From positions 1 through 22,124 of the forward strand of contig JAMQCK010000465.1 in assembly GCA_024196135.1 (NCBI GenBank): 22,124 bases of DNA, in the 5' to 3' direction. Every line of letters starts with the position of its first letter. Within the stretch, counting starts at the first letter, position 1. The position numbers and the translations under genes were made by a program. Shown here piece by piece: positions 10,121 to 20,000 of this stretch. This stretch comes from Pleurotus ostreatus/Saccharomyces cerevisiae fusant. Lineage: Eukaryota > Opisthokonta. The notes beneath the pieces were generated by a model. It did no database searches, was not told the DNA's origin, and saw only the letters and a program-made list of their open reading frames with translations.

Positions 10121-11364
10121 AATGAGGGAGTGGTCGAAGGCAAGCCTGAGAATTAGGCGCCCAGCATGTCAGGGCTCCGGCCCGGACCATGTGGCTGGAC
10201 CTACAGCTCCAAGCAGACCCCAACAGAGCGTATCTTTCTCTCGAATGTATCAGGTGCTGCGCGACAAATTATAGTACGACGCAGTCAAGGGAGATACAGC
10301 TTTCTCCATTCTCGAATTTCGTAGTCAGGCCATTTCCTAGCGGGGAGAGGTAAGCAGAGATGATGTCGCCCATCGTGCTTTTGGCCGAGAACCTCGAGTA
10401 GTTTTGGCACGCTGAGAAAGGGCGATAGGTGACCAAAGTTGACGCAGATCCTTCGCGCGCGTTTTAGGGCGGCTCAAATGTTCTCAATCAGTTTTGAAGA
10501 GGAATGAGGAATCGGAGCTCGCTCGGAAGGTAGGTCCACGGTTTTAGGTTGCCTTGAAAGGTACATACAGCTTTTTGGTGATATTTGCAATAGATCATTT
10601 GCCTATATATCAAGGATTGAGGGTGACCTCTCGGTAGCCGTCCAAGGTCGACGACCGGCTGAGTGACGTGGGGTGGAAAAGTTTTGGGCTCGGCTCCGAA
10701 AGTCGAACCGGTCACATGACATCAGGATCGACGACATTGGCTTTGCGATACAGTCTTATGTTCTATAACAGAGAGTTTACTCAGGCAGCGGTATCCATAA
10801 TTGTGCACAAGTGTGGCACAGACATGGGGAAGCGCCTCGTAGATTGAGGCAGGACACCATGCTCAATGACATCGCTGGCATTCCGGATCGAAGCCAGTCC
10901 ATTCGGTTGGCAGTAGTAACGATGCAGTTCGACCGGCTCTGATTACATTGCTCTCTGCTGCCATAACTGCCGCACCACAACTGCTCTCATTAATCCCGGC
11001 AGCTTACTCCTACTCATCTCCGTTCCGTATCGGTGACTTACTCTGCTTTGTTGGCCTTTGAAGAAGCTTTGAATACGAGGCTTGGCGATACGAAACCCGA
11101 AAACATGGTCAGAGAGGTTCCGGTCACAGAAAACCTCTCGTGGAAGTCCTTTCTAGGCCAGCGTGTTATTTGGACAAGTTCGCCACGTGCCAAGCTATGC
11201 TAATCGTGGGTAAAATGCAATAACATGAGGTTGTCCGAGCCCATGCCGCTGCCTCATGTCCGGGAGCGGGAGCATCGATGGAACGCAAACGCCAGGCGTT
11301 GGATTCGACCCTCACCCGAGGGAGGAAGACACATTAGCGAGCACTCGAGGCCTACAAGCCCGAA
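10121..11364. other. Divergent intergenic region, no gene supported
   Basis: The 1244 bp separate two divergent genes. Short minus-strand open frames at 10488-10715 and 10777-10980 have no recognisable domain, start context or splice partners. No tRNA or transposon signature was found. It probably holds both promoters and 5' leaders. Confidence 0.5.
11278..11337 (+). other. Possible upstream ORF before the 11365 gene
   Basis: An ATG at 11278 opens a 19-codon frame that stops at 11337, 27 nt before the chosen start at 11365. If the transcript begins upstream, this could act as a uORF that lowers translation. There is no evidence for the transcription start, so it may be chance. Confidence 0.25.
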
Positions 11365-12900
11365 ATGCTGAGACACCGTGACACGGACAGCGGTAGGCGC
11401 CCACGCTGCGAATAATCGAACCGTTACTGATCACACTGATCGCGATAGAACTGGGCGCGTTGTACCTAGTGCCCAACAGGGAGGGCACGGGCAAGACGCT
11501 TGTGCGGCGCCCGAACCCGCCGCCGACGTCGCCGCCGCTGGACGACGACTTCGATGCGATGACCCAGGCGGGGACGACGACGCGCGGCGCGCAGACGGAG
11601 TGGGGCACGCACCTGCGCGAGTCCCGGGCGTTCACGGCGACGCCGCTGGGGAGCGACTTCGACGCTTGTACCTACACAGCGGCGCCGGGCGAGACGCGCT
11701 CGGAATGGCAGATGGGCATTGGGCAGGCGAATGCGACTAGGGGAACGCCGCAGACTAGCCCGAGGAAGGGCCCTGGGTCGTTGAGTACGCGGGTTCTGGC
11801 GGGCGATGCGCGGCAGGCTCCGTCGCGGGCGGGGTCTGTCGCGCGTCACGCTACCGGGCGCAGTGGCAGCGAGTGGGGCCAGTCGCAGGATGGATGGCCC
11901 CAAGGACCGCCCCGTGGCGCGGTGGTTCGGCGAAGCCCGACCACCACGAGCCGCGCGAGCAGCAAGCGCCTACCTAACCCGCCTTCGGAGCGCGACTGGC
12001 CCCCGCCTGTGCGTCGCGAAACCGAGATCATTCAGGGGAACACCGAGTTCTCGATGGTCCGGCGACGCGTCCTGGAGGACAGTCCGCAGAAAACGGTGAC
12101 TATCTCGACTTGGCGCGAGCAGGTGGCAGAGGAGGCAGCGCAGGCAACTGAGCCAGAGCCGGAGATGAGCGTCTACTTTGTAGGCGCAGACGACTATCCG
12201 GAGTCTGTCGCGCCGGTGCCGGGGAGTACGCGTGTCATTGAGGAGGTGCGCGGGCTGGGGATGGATAGTAGCGCGAGGAGTGCTTCTCCTCCGGTAATTT
12301 TGAGATTTCTCTCTTCGTTGAACCTTGGCTGAACCGCCCTGAATTAGATGCTTCCACAAGGAACTACGCCGCCCAGGAAAGCATCGTATGACTCTAGGGC
12401 AGATAGTCGAAGGACCGGCACTTCGTCCTCGCCGCGGTCGCTTCCTAGCCCGCCGCCACGAACCTCGACGCCAAACGGCGTGAGCAGCCCAACTTCTCAA
12501 CTGAGTAAGTTATTGTATCTGTCCTTTGCTGTCTTACCTTTTAACGAAACACGCAGACCGACGATACACGCACAGTCGCCGAGGATCCAGCCCTCAGCGG
12601 CGAATTTTATCCTCGCTGTTCCATCCAACGCAATCGGGGGCGACCATTAGCTCGATAAAGACGCCGGAGGGTGCCTTCGACCGGGTGCTTGACTCCTGCG
12701 AGCCATCTTTACTGCACATCGCTCCCGTTCTCGAAAGTTTGGGCATGACGAGCGAGGAGCACCTTCGGGCGGTCGCGCGCCTGTCCGAGGATACACGAGA
12801 CAAGGAGATCAGGGAGGAGGCGCTGAGGATGGGCGTTACGATTGTTGAATGGGCTATTCTGATTGACAAACTGCAGACCTTGTTCGCGCAACCGCCCTAG
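11365..12900 (+). CDS. Hypothetical protein, disordered with a conserved-looking helical C-terminus
   Basis: Four exons, 11365-11392, 11449-12293, 12348-12504 and 12557-12900, total 1374 nt and 457 residues. The first exon gives only MLRHRDTDS, so the start is the weakest part; its phase fits the acceptor at 11447-11448. Residues about 15-340 are rich in Pro, Ser, Arg and Thr and look disordered, with a near-repeat (RAFTATPLGSDFDACTYTA resembling the earlier DDDFDAMTQAGTTT) and many SP/TP sites. The last about 75 residues look folded and helical: FDRVLDSCEPSLLHIAPVL, GMTSEEHLRAVARL, then IREEALRMGVTIVEWAILID. No signal peptide or membrane segment is seen. I do not recognise a named family; I think similar unnamed proteins occur in other basidiomycetes, but cannot confirm that. 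A scaffold or regulatory role would be guesswork. Confidence 0.72.
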
Positions 12901-13091
12901 TTTATTGGCCGGCCCTTACGACCATCCGACATGTATATGACGGCTCACGGTATCTATATAGGACATATTCTATCATTAGCGACTCACCTTAGCCATGAGA
13001 AAGTAGCAGGACTACGCAATAGATTCATAAGTAGGGCTGGACAAAGCCAAGGCCGGTCGACGCGAGAGAGCCTGCCCTCAAGCTGATTTCC

Positions 13092-13097
13092 CACGTG
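13092..13097. promoter_or_regulatory. E-box CACGTG upstream of the deacetylase
   Basis: CACGTG, the core bound by fungal bHLH factors such as Cbf1 or Pho4, lies about 120 bp before the ATG at 13216. The motif is short, so chance is possible. Confidence 0.3.
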
Positions 13098-13129
13098 AGC
13101 GTCGCGTCGCTGTGGCGTCGATCAATCTT

Positions 13130-13146
13130 AAGTTGAAGTTCAACTT
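13130..13146. promoter_or_regulatory. 17-bp palindrome near the deacetylase start
   Basis: AAGTTGAA at 13130-13137 and TTCAACTT at 13139-13146 are perfect inverted arms around a single G, ending about 70 bp before the ATG. It could bind a dimeric regulator or form part of the core promoter. No known factor is assigned. Confidence 0.35.
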
Positions 13147-13215
13147 GACCCAAATCCTCGCTGGCACTTGTTTTCCACCATCTACCTCTCCGCCTACCGG
13201 CACTAAACACTCAGA

Positions 13216-15371
13216 ATGAGTTCTCCATCTTCAGGAGGCCAGCACACCTTCTATGTGCAGAACAAGTGCTTCGACCACAGATATATTCGCTCAGCGGACC
13301 TTTCTGCCATAGTAGAAAGGCCGGAGCGCCTACGCGCCGTGCTCGTCGGCCTGTCGGCTGCGAACTCGCGTTTGGGAGAGCTCGTCGCATCTAGTAGCAC
13401 CGCCGAAGTCAAGCGCGAGTCCACGCCATCCGATGAACTCGCGGACGCACTGTCCCGCCTCGACATCAGCCCAAACAAAGATAGTGGCAAGGGAGACAAC
13501 CAAGCGTGGAACATTCGGCATACAGATGCGGCGTTGAAGATTCTTGACAACCCTGCTGTCAAGTTTGTTCATGGCGATATCGACGGCGATGTGTACCTCG
13601 AGAATCTGAGCAAGTGGGCGAAGGAGAGCACGGAGAAGATACAGCAGGGAGGGTCGGAGATTCCCGAGGGGTACGCACAAGGTGACCTATATTGTAAGCT
13701 CACTTCGTATCCCCATTTCTTATGGCTTACTGACGCCCCATTCGCACAGTGTGTCCGGAATCCATCGATGCGATGCAGGGAGCGATGGGTACTGTATGCG
13801 AAGCAGTAGACGATGTCATCGCTGGCCGCACCCGCCGCGCCTTTGCCGCCATAAGACCACCAGGCCACCATTGTGGCGAAGATACGCCCTCGGGATTCTG
13901 CTTCGTGAACAACGTCGTGGTAGGCGCTGCGCATGGTAGGATAACTTGCCTAACACCCTTGTTGTTCGTTGTCAACGCCCTTGATAGCCCATCTAAAGCA
14001 CGGCGTCCGACGCGTTGTCGTCTTCGACATAGACCTTCATCATGGTGAGTTACATTATCGCCCACGAACTATCGCAGGAAAGACTCACTTCAGTGTGAAG
14101 GGAACGGAACTCAGTCGCTCATCTGGCAAATCAACGAAGAGACATATCGTCAAACACTAGAAAGCGAGGCCGGCGCACCCGACATAAAGCCAGGACCTCA
14201 GATGTACTACTCCTCGCTGCATGACATCCTCTCTTACCCCTGCGAAGTAGGTTGCCACAAATTCACGCTTGACTCGTGTGTTCATATCGATGCTTGTACA
14301 GGACGGAAAACCCGCCCTTGTACAAGCCGCCTCTGTCTCCATACGTGGAGAGCACGGCCAGCATGTTGAGAACGTGCATCTGCAAACTTGGAAATCTCAA
14401 GAGGAGTTCGACGCGCTATACCAATCGCAATATACCAAGGTCATTCGTCGAGCCGAAGAATTCCTCGATAAGACGGGTGGCCCGGGAAAGGATGTGCTCG
14501 TTTTCATCAGGTATGCAAACTTGTATGGCGGCCGCTCGCCCATTATAGATGGAAGCTGACTTTCCAAAGCTGCGGCTTCGATGCCTGCGAGCACGAGTAC
14601 GAGTCGATGCAGCGCCACAAGCGCAACGTCCCGACTTCGTTTTACTACCAATTCGCGCGCGACGCCTGCGCGTTCAGCGACAAGTATGCCGAGGGGCGAC
14701 TCATCAGCGTCCTCGAAGGTGCGCTTAACCCTATCATGCCTCGACAGACCGCTAATGAGTTGTTCTTTGCTAGGCGGCTACGGCGATCGCGCCCTGATCA
14801 GCGGCTCTCTCGCACACCTCTGCGGTCTGTCGGATCTGCCAGGTGTCCGTCCCGAATGGTGGCAAGTAGACAATCTCGTCAAGGTACGTCGACTTCCTCT
14901 AAACTCCAGCACTCAACTCCTATCCCCTTCTCACACACTCACCCAACCCTCCCCCAGCTCGAAAAAGCTACCAAAAAGCGTCGCGGCGGACGCGCATCCC
15001 TCGCCACCCCCGAACCCTGGCTCGACCGCGCCACCGCGAATTTCGACGTGCTCAAGGAGAAGATCCCGGCACTCAGCGAGAAGGGGAAGACGAGCAAGGC
15101 GCCGATCCCGCCTAGGTCGATGCAATTGAGGCAGAGGAAGAAGCCGGGGGAGCCAATGACCCCTCCCACATCTAGGCCTTCGTCCGTGGCCGCGTCGCCT
15201 GCAGCCGCTAGCCGACTGAAGAAACAGCCGGTGGAGTCGACGACGTCGGATTCATCGTCGTTGACCGATAGTGAGGAGGAGACACCGAAGCCTACAGTGG
15301 CGGATGCTTCCACCGCAAAGAAGCTTCCGCGGGTGGTGCTGAAGCTTGGGCCAAGGCCGCAGGAGGGCTAA
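13216..15371 (+). CDS. Hos3-like fungal histone deacetylase
   Basis: Eight exons, 13216-13693, 13750-13935, 13988-14044, 14101-14246, 14302-14510, 14570-14718, 14774-14883 and 14958-15371, total 1749 nt and 582 residues. The zinc deacetylase core is intact: RPPGHHC at 195-201 with the His pair 199/200, FDIDLHHGNGTQ at 234-245 with zinc ligands D237 and H239, SCGFDA with ligand D363, and GGYG with the active-site Tyr near 411. SLHDILSYPCE and NVHLQTW place it with the fungal Hos3 group rather than Rpd3 or Hda1. Residues about 445-582 form a basic, Ser/Pro-rich tail with RRGGRASL and SDSSSLTDSEEET, probably disordered and phosphorylated. The family removes acetyl groups from histone lysines. 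The start is the first in-frame ATG before the conserved HTFYVQNKCFDHRY. Intron 4 uses an AAG acceptor at 14098-14100. Confidence 0.92.
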
Positions 15372-15491
15372 TTCATCAATCACATCGCATGGCGTTTGTA
15401 CATGATTTCTTCTGATTTGTTGTCCGCTACCCTTTTGTCTACTTTGCTTTCCTTGCTCTCGTAAAGTAACGATAATCATGATCACGGTACC

Positions 15492-17066
15492 TTACGACTC
15501 CGGAATGACATCGATAGCGACCTTCCCGAAGAATTTTCCACTTTCCAAGCATCTGAACGCCTCCTTCGCTTCGTCGAAGGCGAAGCGGCGGTCGACGACG
15601 GGCGTTAGGATGTTCTTGGATGATTTCCCTGCGGTAATATTGTCAACCAACAGCAGCGGTGCTTCGCTCGTAGAGCTATTGGGTCAATGGCATACCTGCG
15701 CGCAAGTACGCTTGCTCGTGTGCACGGATCATCTGCTCAAACAGCAGGCGCGGGCCGCAAACGACGCCGCGTACGTTGGCCTGCGTGTACAGGATAAGCT
15801 TGGCGATGTCGACGTCGGGCTGGGAGTTGGAGGTGTTTGGCTTGTAGTCGTCAAGGTACTGAGAGGACGATGGAGGGTACGAGGTTAGCAAGATCGCGTG
15901 CGACGCGTAGAGATTGCTCACCCCGATCACGGACACGCAGCCGCCGGGTGCGGTGCAGGCAATGGCCTTGGGCAGCGTATTCCGCCCGCCAATCTCAACG
16001 GTATGGTCTACGCCGCGACCGTCGGTCAGCTCAAGGACGCGCTTTTCCCAGTCGAGGACCGTCTGGGGATGAGAATTATCACTTATCCTGCGACATAGAC
16101 AAGCGAGGATGGGCTTGCCTTGTAATTGATGCAATCCTCCGCCGGAACGCCCAACTGCTGCGCCCTAGCCAACTTATCGTCCGACGAGCTGATCACGATG
16201 GGACGTGCGCCTGCGAAGAGCGCAAGCTGTAGCGCGGCGATGGCGCAGCCGCCAGTGCCTTGAGGCGAGTTCAGCTACAAGTCCTGCCAGCAGAAAAAGC
16301 TTTCGACGTAAGAGAAGAGCTTACCTTCTATCAGCACGGCCTGTCCGGGCTGCACTGTGCGCTCAAACCCAAAAAGGCAGTGGTACGACGTGAGCGCGGC
16401 TACCGGCAGAGTCGACGCCTCAGCAAAAGACATGAAGTCTGGAATGTGCACGACGCCGTCCTGGTGCAGAACAGCATACTCCGAAAGGACGCCGTCAATC
16501 CCACCGCCCACTGAAGAGAAAGCTATGAATGAACAAAGCCATGATAGACATTTTATAGCTTACACGCTGTCTTCTGCATCGCGTTGCCTATTTCGCCGTG
16601 GATCCAGTTGTACGAGAGGTGGGAAACGACGCGGTCCCCTGGACGAATCTGCGATGGAAAATCAGTGGGGTTATTTTCTGGAGTATATGGAGGGCGCTGA
16701 CCCTATCGACTTTCGCGCCTACTTTTTCGACGACCCCTGCGCAGTCGGAGCACGGCACAAGGGGAGTCGGAGGCAGGTGAGGCGCAGGATACGTCCCGGA
16801 GGCAACTGAGATGATGGTGAACATCCACTGGCTCGATGAACTAGTCGACTGGATTAGTGCACTTACTTTGCAGATCTCGCGCGTTGAGACCAACAACATG
16901 TACTCGGACAAGCTTGCTAGTATGAGCTCAAAATAAACAAGTTTGCCTGGGCACTCACCACATCCGTATCGCCAAGGCTCTCTGCCAAGGTTCGTGTCGT
17001 CTGAACAAGCCCAGAAAGGTCTTTCTTAAATCCCTCGAGCACGTACGTCTTGTAGGTCCCCGTCAT
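15492..17066 (-). CDS. MDR-superfamily oxidoreductase (quinone reductase/alcohol dehydrogenase-like)
   Basis: Nine exons, read from the right: 17066-16959, 16912-16867, 16805-16702, 16648-16564, 16510-16325, 16258-16119, 16062-15922, 15858-15696, 15628-15492; 1110 nt, 369 residues. The N-terminal GroES-like domain has VVGLNARDLQIASGTYP, PLVPCSDCAGVVEKVG and IRPGDRV. The Rossmann half has VLIEGTGGCAIAALQLALFA for NAD(P) binding, GRGVDHTVEIGG, then HPVVD-type end PVVDRRFAFDEAKEAF and GKVAI. The Cys and His pattern of the catalytic zinc site is not seen, so a zinc-independent NAD(P)H oxidoreductase is most likely. The substrate is unknown; the enzyme is probably cytosolic. Intron 6 (16118-16063) begins GC, not GT. 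Introns 1 and 5 end in CAAG. The last junction (15695-15629) gives an unusual GKSSKNIL linker and is less certain. Confidence 0.85.
16063..16118 (-). other. GC-AG intron in the MDR gene
   Basis: On the minus strand the exon ends TACAAG and the intron starts GCAAGC and ends CCCCAG. Splicing here joins INYK to TVLDWEKRVLELT in frame, as expected for the family. No GT donor close by keeps the frame. GC-AG introns are a known minor class. Confidence 0.75.
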
Positions 17067-20000
17067 GATGAAGGTGAGACTTTCCCAAGTTCGAGCAGAC
17101 TAGTGCTGATCCAGCCTTGATACCCGATGAGGAAGAATCAGCAAAGGGCCGGATGAAGAGAGCAGTGATGACCTCAGCACCGGCTGTGAAATTAGACTGT
17201 ATTTGCAACGGGGGTTTTCGGCCTTTTTCCCGTTTTGCTAGCGGGCACCTGCCATATTCGGTCGACCTTCATCGCCCAGCGCTCTGCCTTCCCCTCCGAA
17301 TTTCTCTGCGAAACTTGGTATATGAAGTGATTTCTACGTCAGATGGTTGCCTGATTTCTCTCGAGGGCACTCGAAGATGAAGAGGTTGCGCGGAGGCGGG
17401 AGGATGGGGTCGTGGGAATATTTTGCTAGCGGAGCTGCAAATACACTCTATTCAAGTCGAGTTCTGGGCAGGCCATTGGTTCGATCCGGAAATGGAAGAC
17501 GGAAGGAAATTCGTTTTGCCACCACGCCAGCTCACGATCGTGGCGCCCACGGATGAATTACCAAGATTTTCTCGACCGCCTTGTCCCGCTCGTCGGAGTT
17601 CATGGAGGACGGAGGCAGCGGAAAGAGCTGCCATTCCCCACCGGATGCGACGGACATTGGCTGCGCTGGAGGTGGAAGTTTGAGAAATTGAACCGTGACG
17701 TCAAGGATCACGTTTTCGGCAACGTGCGCGGGAGTTCCCACGGTTGAACTCTGGATCCTTAAAGCCAGGCCTTCAGCAACGTCGTAAAACTCCAGTAATC
17801 CGGAAAACCATAGATGATAGCGCATATTACTTCTCTCAGCCTTGATTCTAACGAAGCCCGGGGTGAATAAAGTCATCGCCAGCAGCCGGCGTGCAGATCC
17901 AATCGAGAAAGTACGAGTTTCTCGCCGTGTGTCGCGAGGCGCATCTTCCGCTCTAACCCTCCCTTACGAGCGACAAGTCTTGCAAGAGCTTCAACTCAAC
18001 GGAAAGGCTCGTGACGACCCGAGACGTGCTATCCCGCCCGCCTCCTACAACTCTACCTTTGACAATGATAGCAATTTGTTGGCATGGCCTCCGGACGGAC
18101 AACAATCAGAGCTGCCACCTCAAACCCTGCCTAATGCGGCTCGGAACTTCAGATACGTGTCGGCGAGTTTGGAAACATGTGTTTGAGCGAGGGCCGCCGT
18201 CGTCTCGTCGGAGGCTTATCGTCAAGGAGGCTGAAGGGGCGCCACCATCAGAGCGTGGAAGGAAAACCAGCTCACCTCGATGAATATCGAGCTCGAGTCG
18301 ACGGATAACGAGCTGTCGTCGATCGGTGGCGACCGGGTGGATGAAGATCGCCACGCGGGCACAGTAGGTGATTGGATGAAGGACGGAGGTCGGTGAATGA
18401 TTGGAAGTGTACGCTGGCGTATGACGCTGCAGAAAGTGGCGATTGCGATAGCGAGATCTACGAATGCGGCAAGGGCAAGAAGATGATAGATAGGGATTGT
18501 GGCTGATGCTGTCTAGGGTACGAGAACACTGTGTCAAGGAAGCGTCTCTGCTTGTGGAACATGCGAAGCGTAGGACTGGTACCTACGCTAGGAAAAAGAT
18601 AGATCTTCCATTCAAAGATTATCGCTGCGCTCCTCTGTCTCTTGCTCGGGACATTGACACGAGCACTTCGAGGGATCACTCGGTCGGCAAAGCCGCACAG
18701 CAAGATCCAAAGTCAAGCGGAAGGACGTACGAGCCGGCGGCAACGTGTATAGTAGACCCTTAAGCAGAGGACCAGAGCAAGACAGGCGGGTCAACGAAAG
18801 CGCCAAACGACAGCCTTCTTGTCAGAGTCGCAGCGGCGCTGGTCAGTCTAGCTGCGAAGGGAGGATCCGAGGTTTCGTCGCGCTTCGCCACGGCCGTGAA
18901 GCGCGTTGAGAGACGTAAGATCTGCGCAGCGTGGGGGTTCGAGGTCAAGTCGTACGAGTGAAGCAACGCCGACTGAACGTCCGGTGAATGTCTGATGGCA
19001 GCGAAGGGGCCAAAGAGATGTGCCAGAGGGCGACCAAAGGAAGCGCAAGCGAGAAAGCGTGGTCAGTCTGTGATCGTCGGCGTTGCCGAAATGAAGACAA
19101 GTCCTGGCTTCAAAGAGGCAGTACTGTTTGTTGAGTTGGCGAGCAGTAACGCTAGTAAGCGGTTAACGCCCCGAGGCACGCAGAAAATCCGCCCCCGCAC
19201 GCCCATACTAGAATAAAACCACCCCGCCAGTCGCGCCAGAACGAAGATGCTTGCGCAGAGCGGAGAAGTACGTTGCTAGGAGAGGACTTCGACGATTGGC
19301 TCTGAAATAGACTTAGCGGTCACCTGAGGGTTTTGCCTGCCGCGAACGCGCCTCACCTCTCACGAATCTGCCTCCGGAGGACATCGAGTACCAGGAAGGA
19401 GGCCTCGAGGGGTTGCTGAAGGTCAGGCGTGCCCACGGCAGGTCGAACGCAACTGCAAAGAGGTCAGGCGCGCCGCCGCGTGCCATCGATTAAATCCGGA
19501 CGCATACTTCCTGGGGATATTGCGCTCTATTGCGCCACGAGTTGGTATGCCGGATGAGGATAGACGCTAGCGGTGGGGGATCAAGAGAGACGAGCCCTCC
19601 GGAGGGAGTAGGCTAGCGACGAGCGAGGTATCCAAGACGTCCTTGCATTGAAAGCCACAGAGAGAAAGCACTGGAAGCCCTTCGGAGTTGCGTATCCAGA
19701 GGTCTCGGCAGCGATACTTCCCATCCGCTGTCAACATGGCCTTCCCATCCAAAGAAAGTGAGCTGACGCCTCCCCAGATATCTTCCGCCCACGGAGGAAC
19801 ACGGACATGGACGTCTCGATAGACAAGCATCTCTCCGCGTCTCCATGTTCATCACCACGGGGCCTCCTTCCTCTTCGCGCGGAATGTTCGCGCGTTCCTC
19901 GCGAAGCAGGGTCTCCCTGGAATGACCGACCTGGTATGATGAGACGAGGGTCCCCTGCAGGCCTGCGATGACGAGGGCGGCTGCGAAGTCGCGATGATCA

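Larger units (their letters stand above)
12901..13215. other. Intergenic promoter region of the deacetylase gene
   Basis: The 315 bp lie between two genes on the plus strand. They contain CACGTG at 13092-13097 and a 17-bp palindrome at 13130-13146. No coding sequence is seen. Confidence 0.55.

Noticed and set aside
10488..10980. Two small minus-strand open frames in the divergent intergenic region
   Set aside because: No family resemblance, no splice chain and no supporting start context.
17233..17432. 12-bp direct repeat TTTTGCTAGCGG (17233-17244 and 17421-17432)
   Set aside because: Too short, with no extended similarity or target-site features to support a mobile element.
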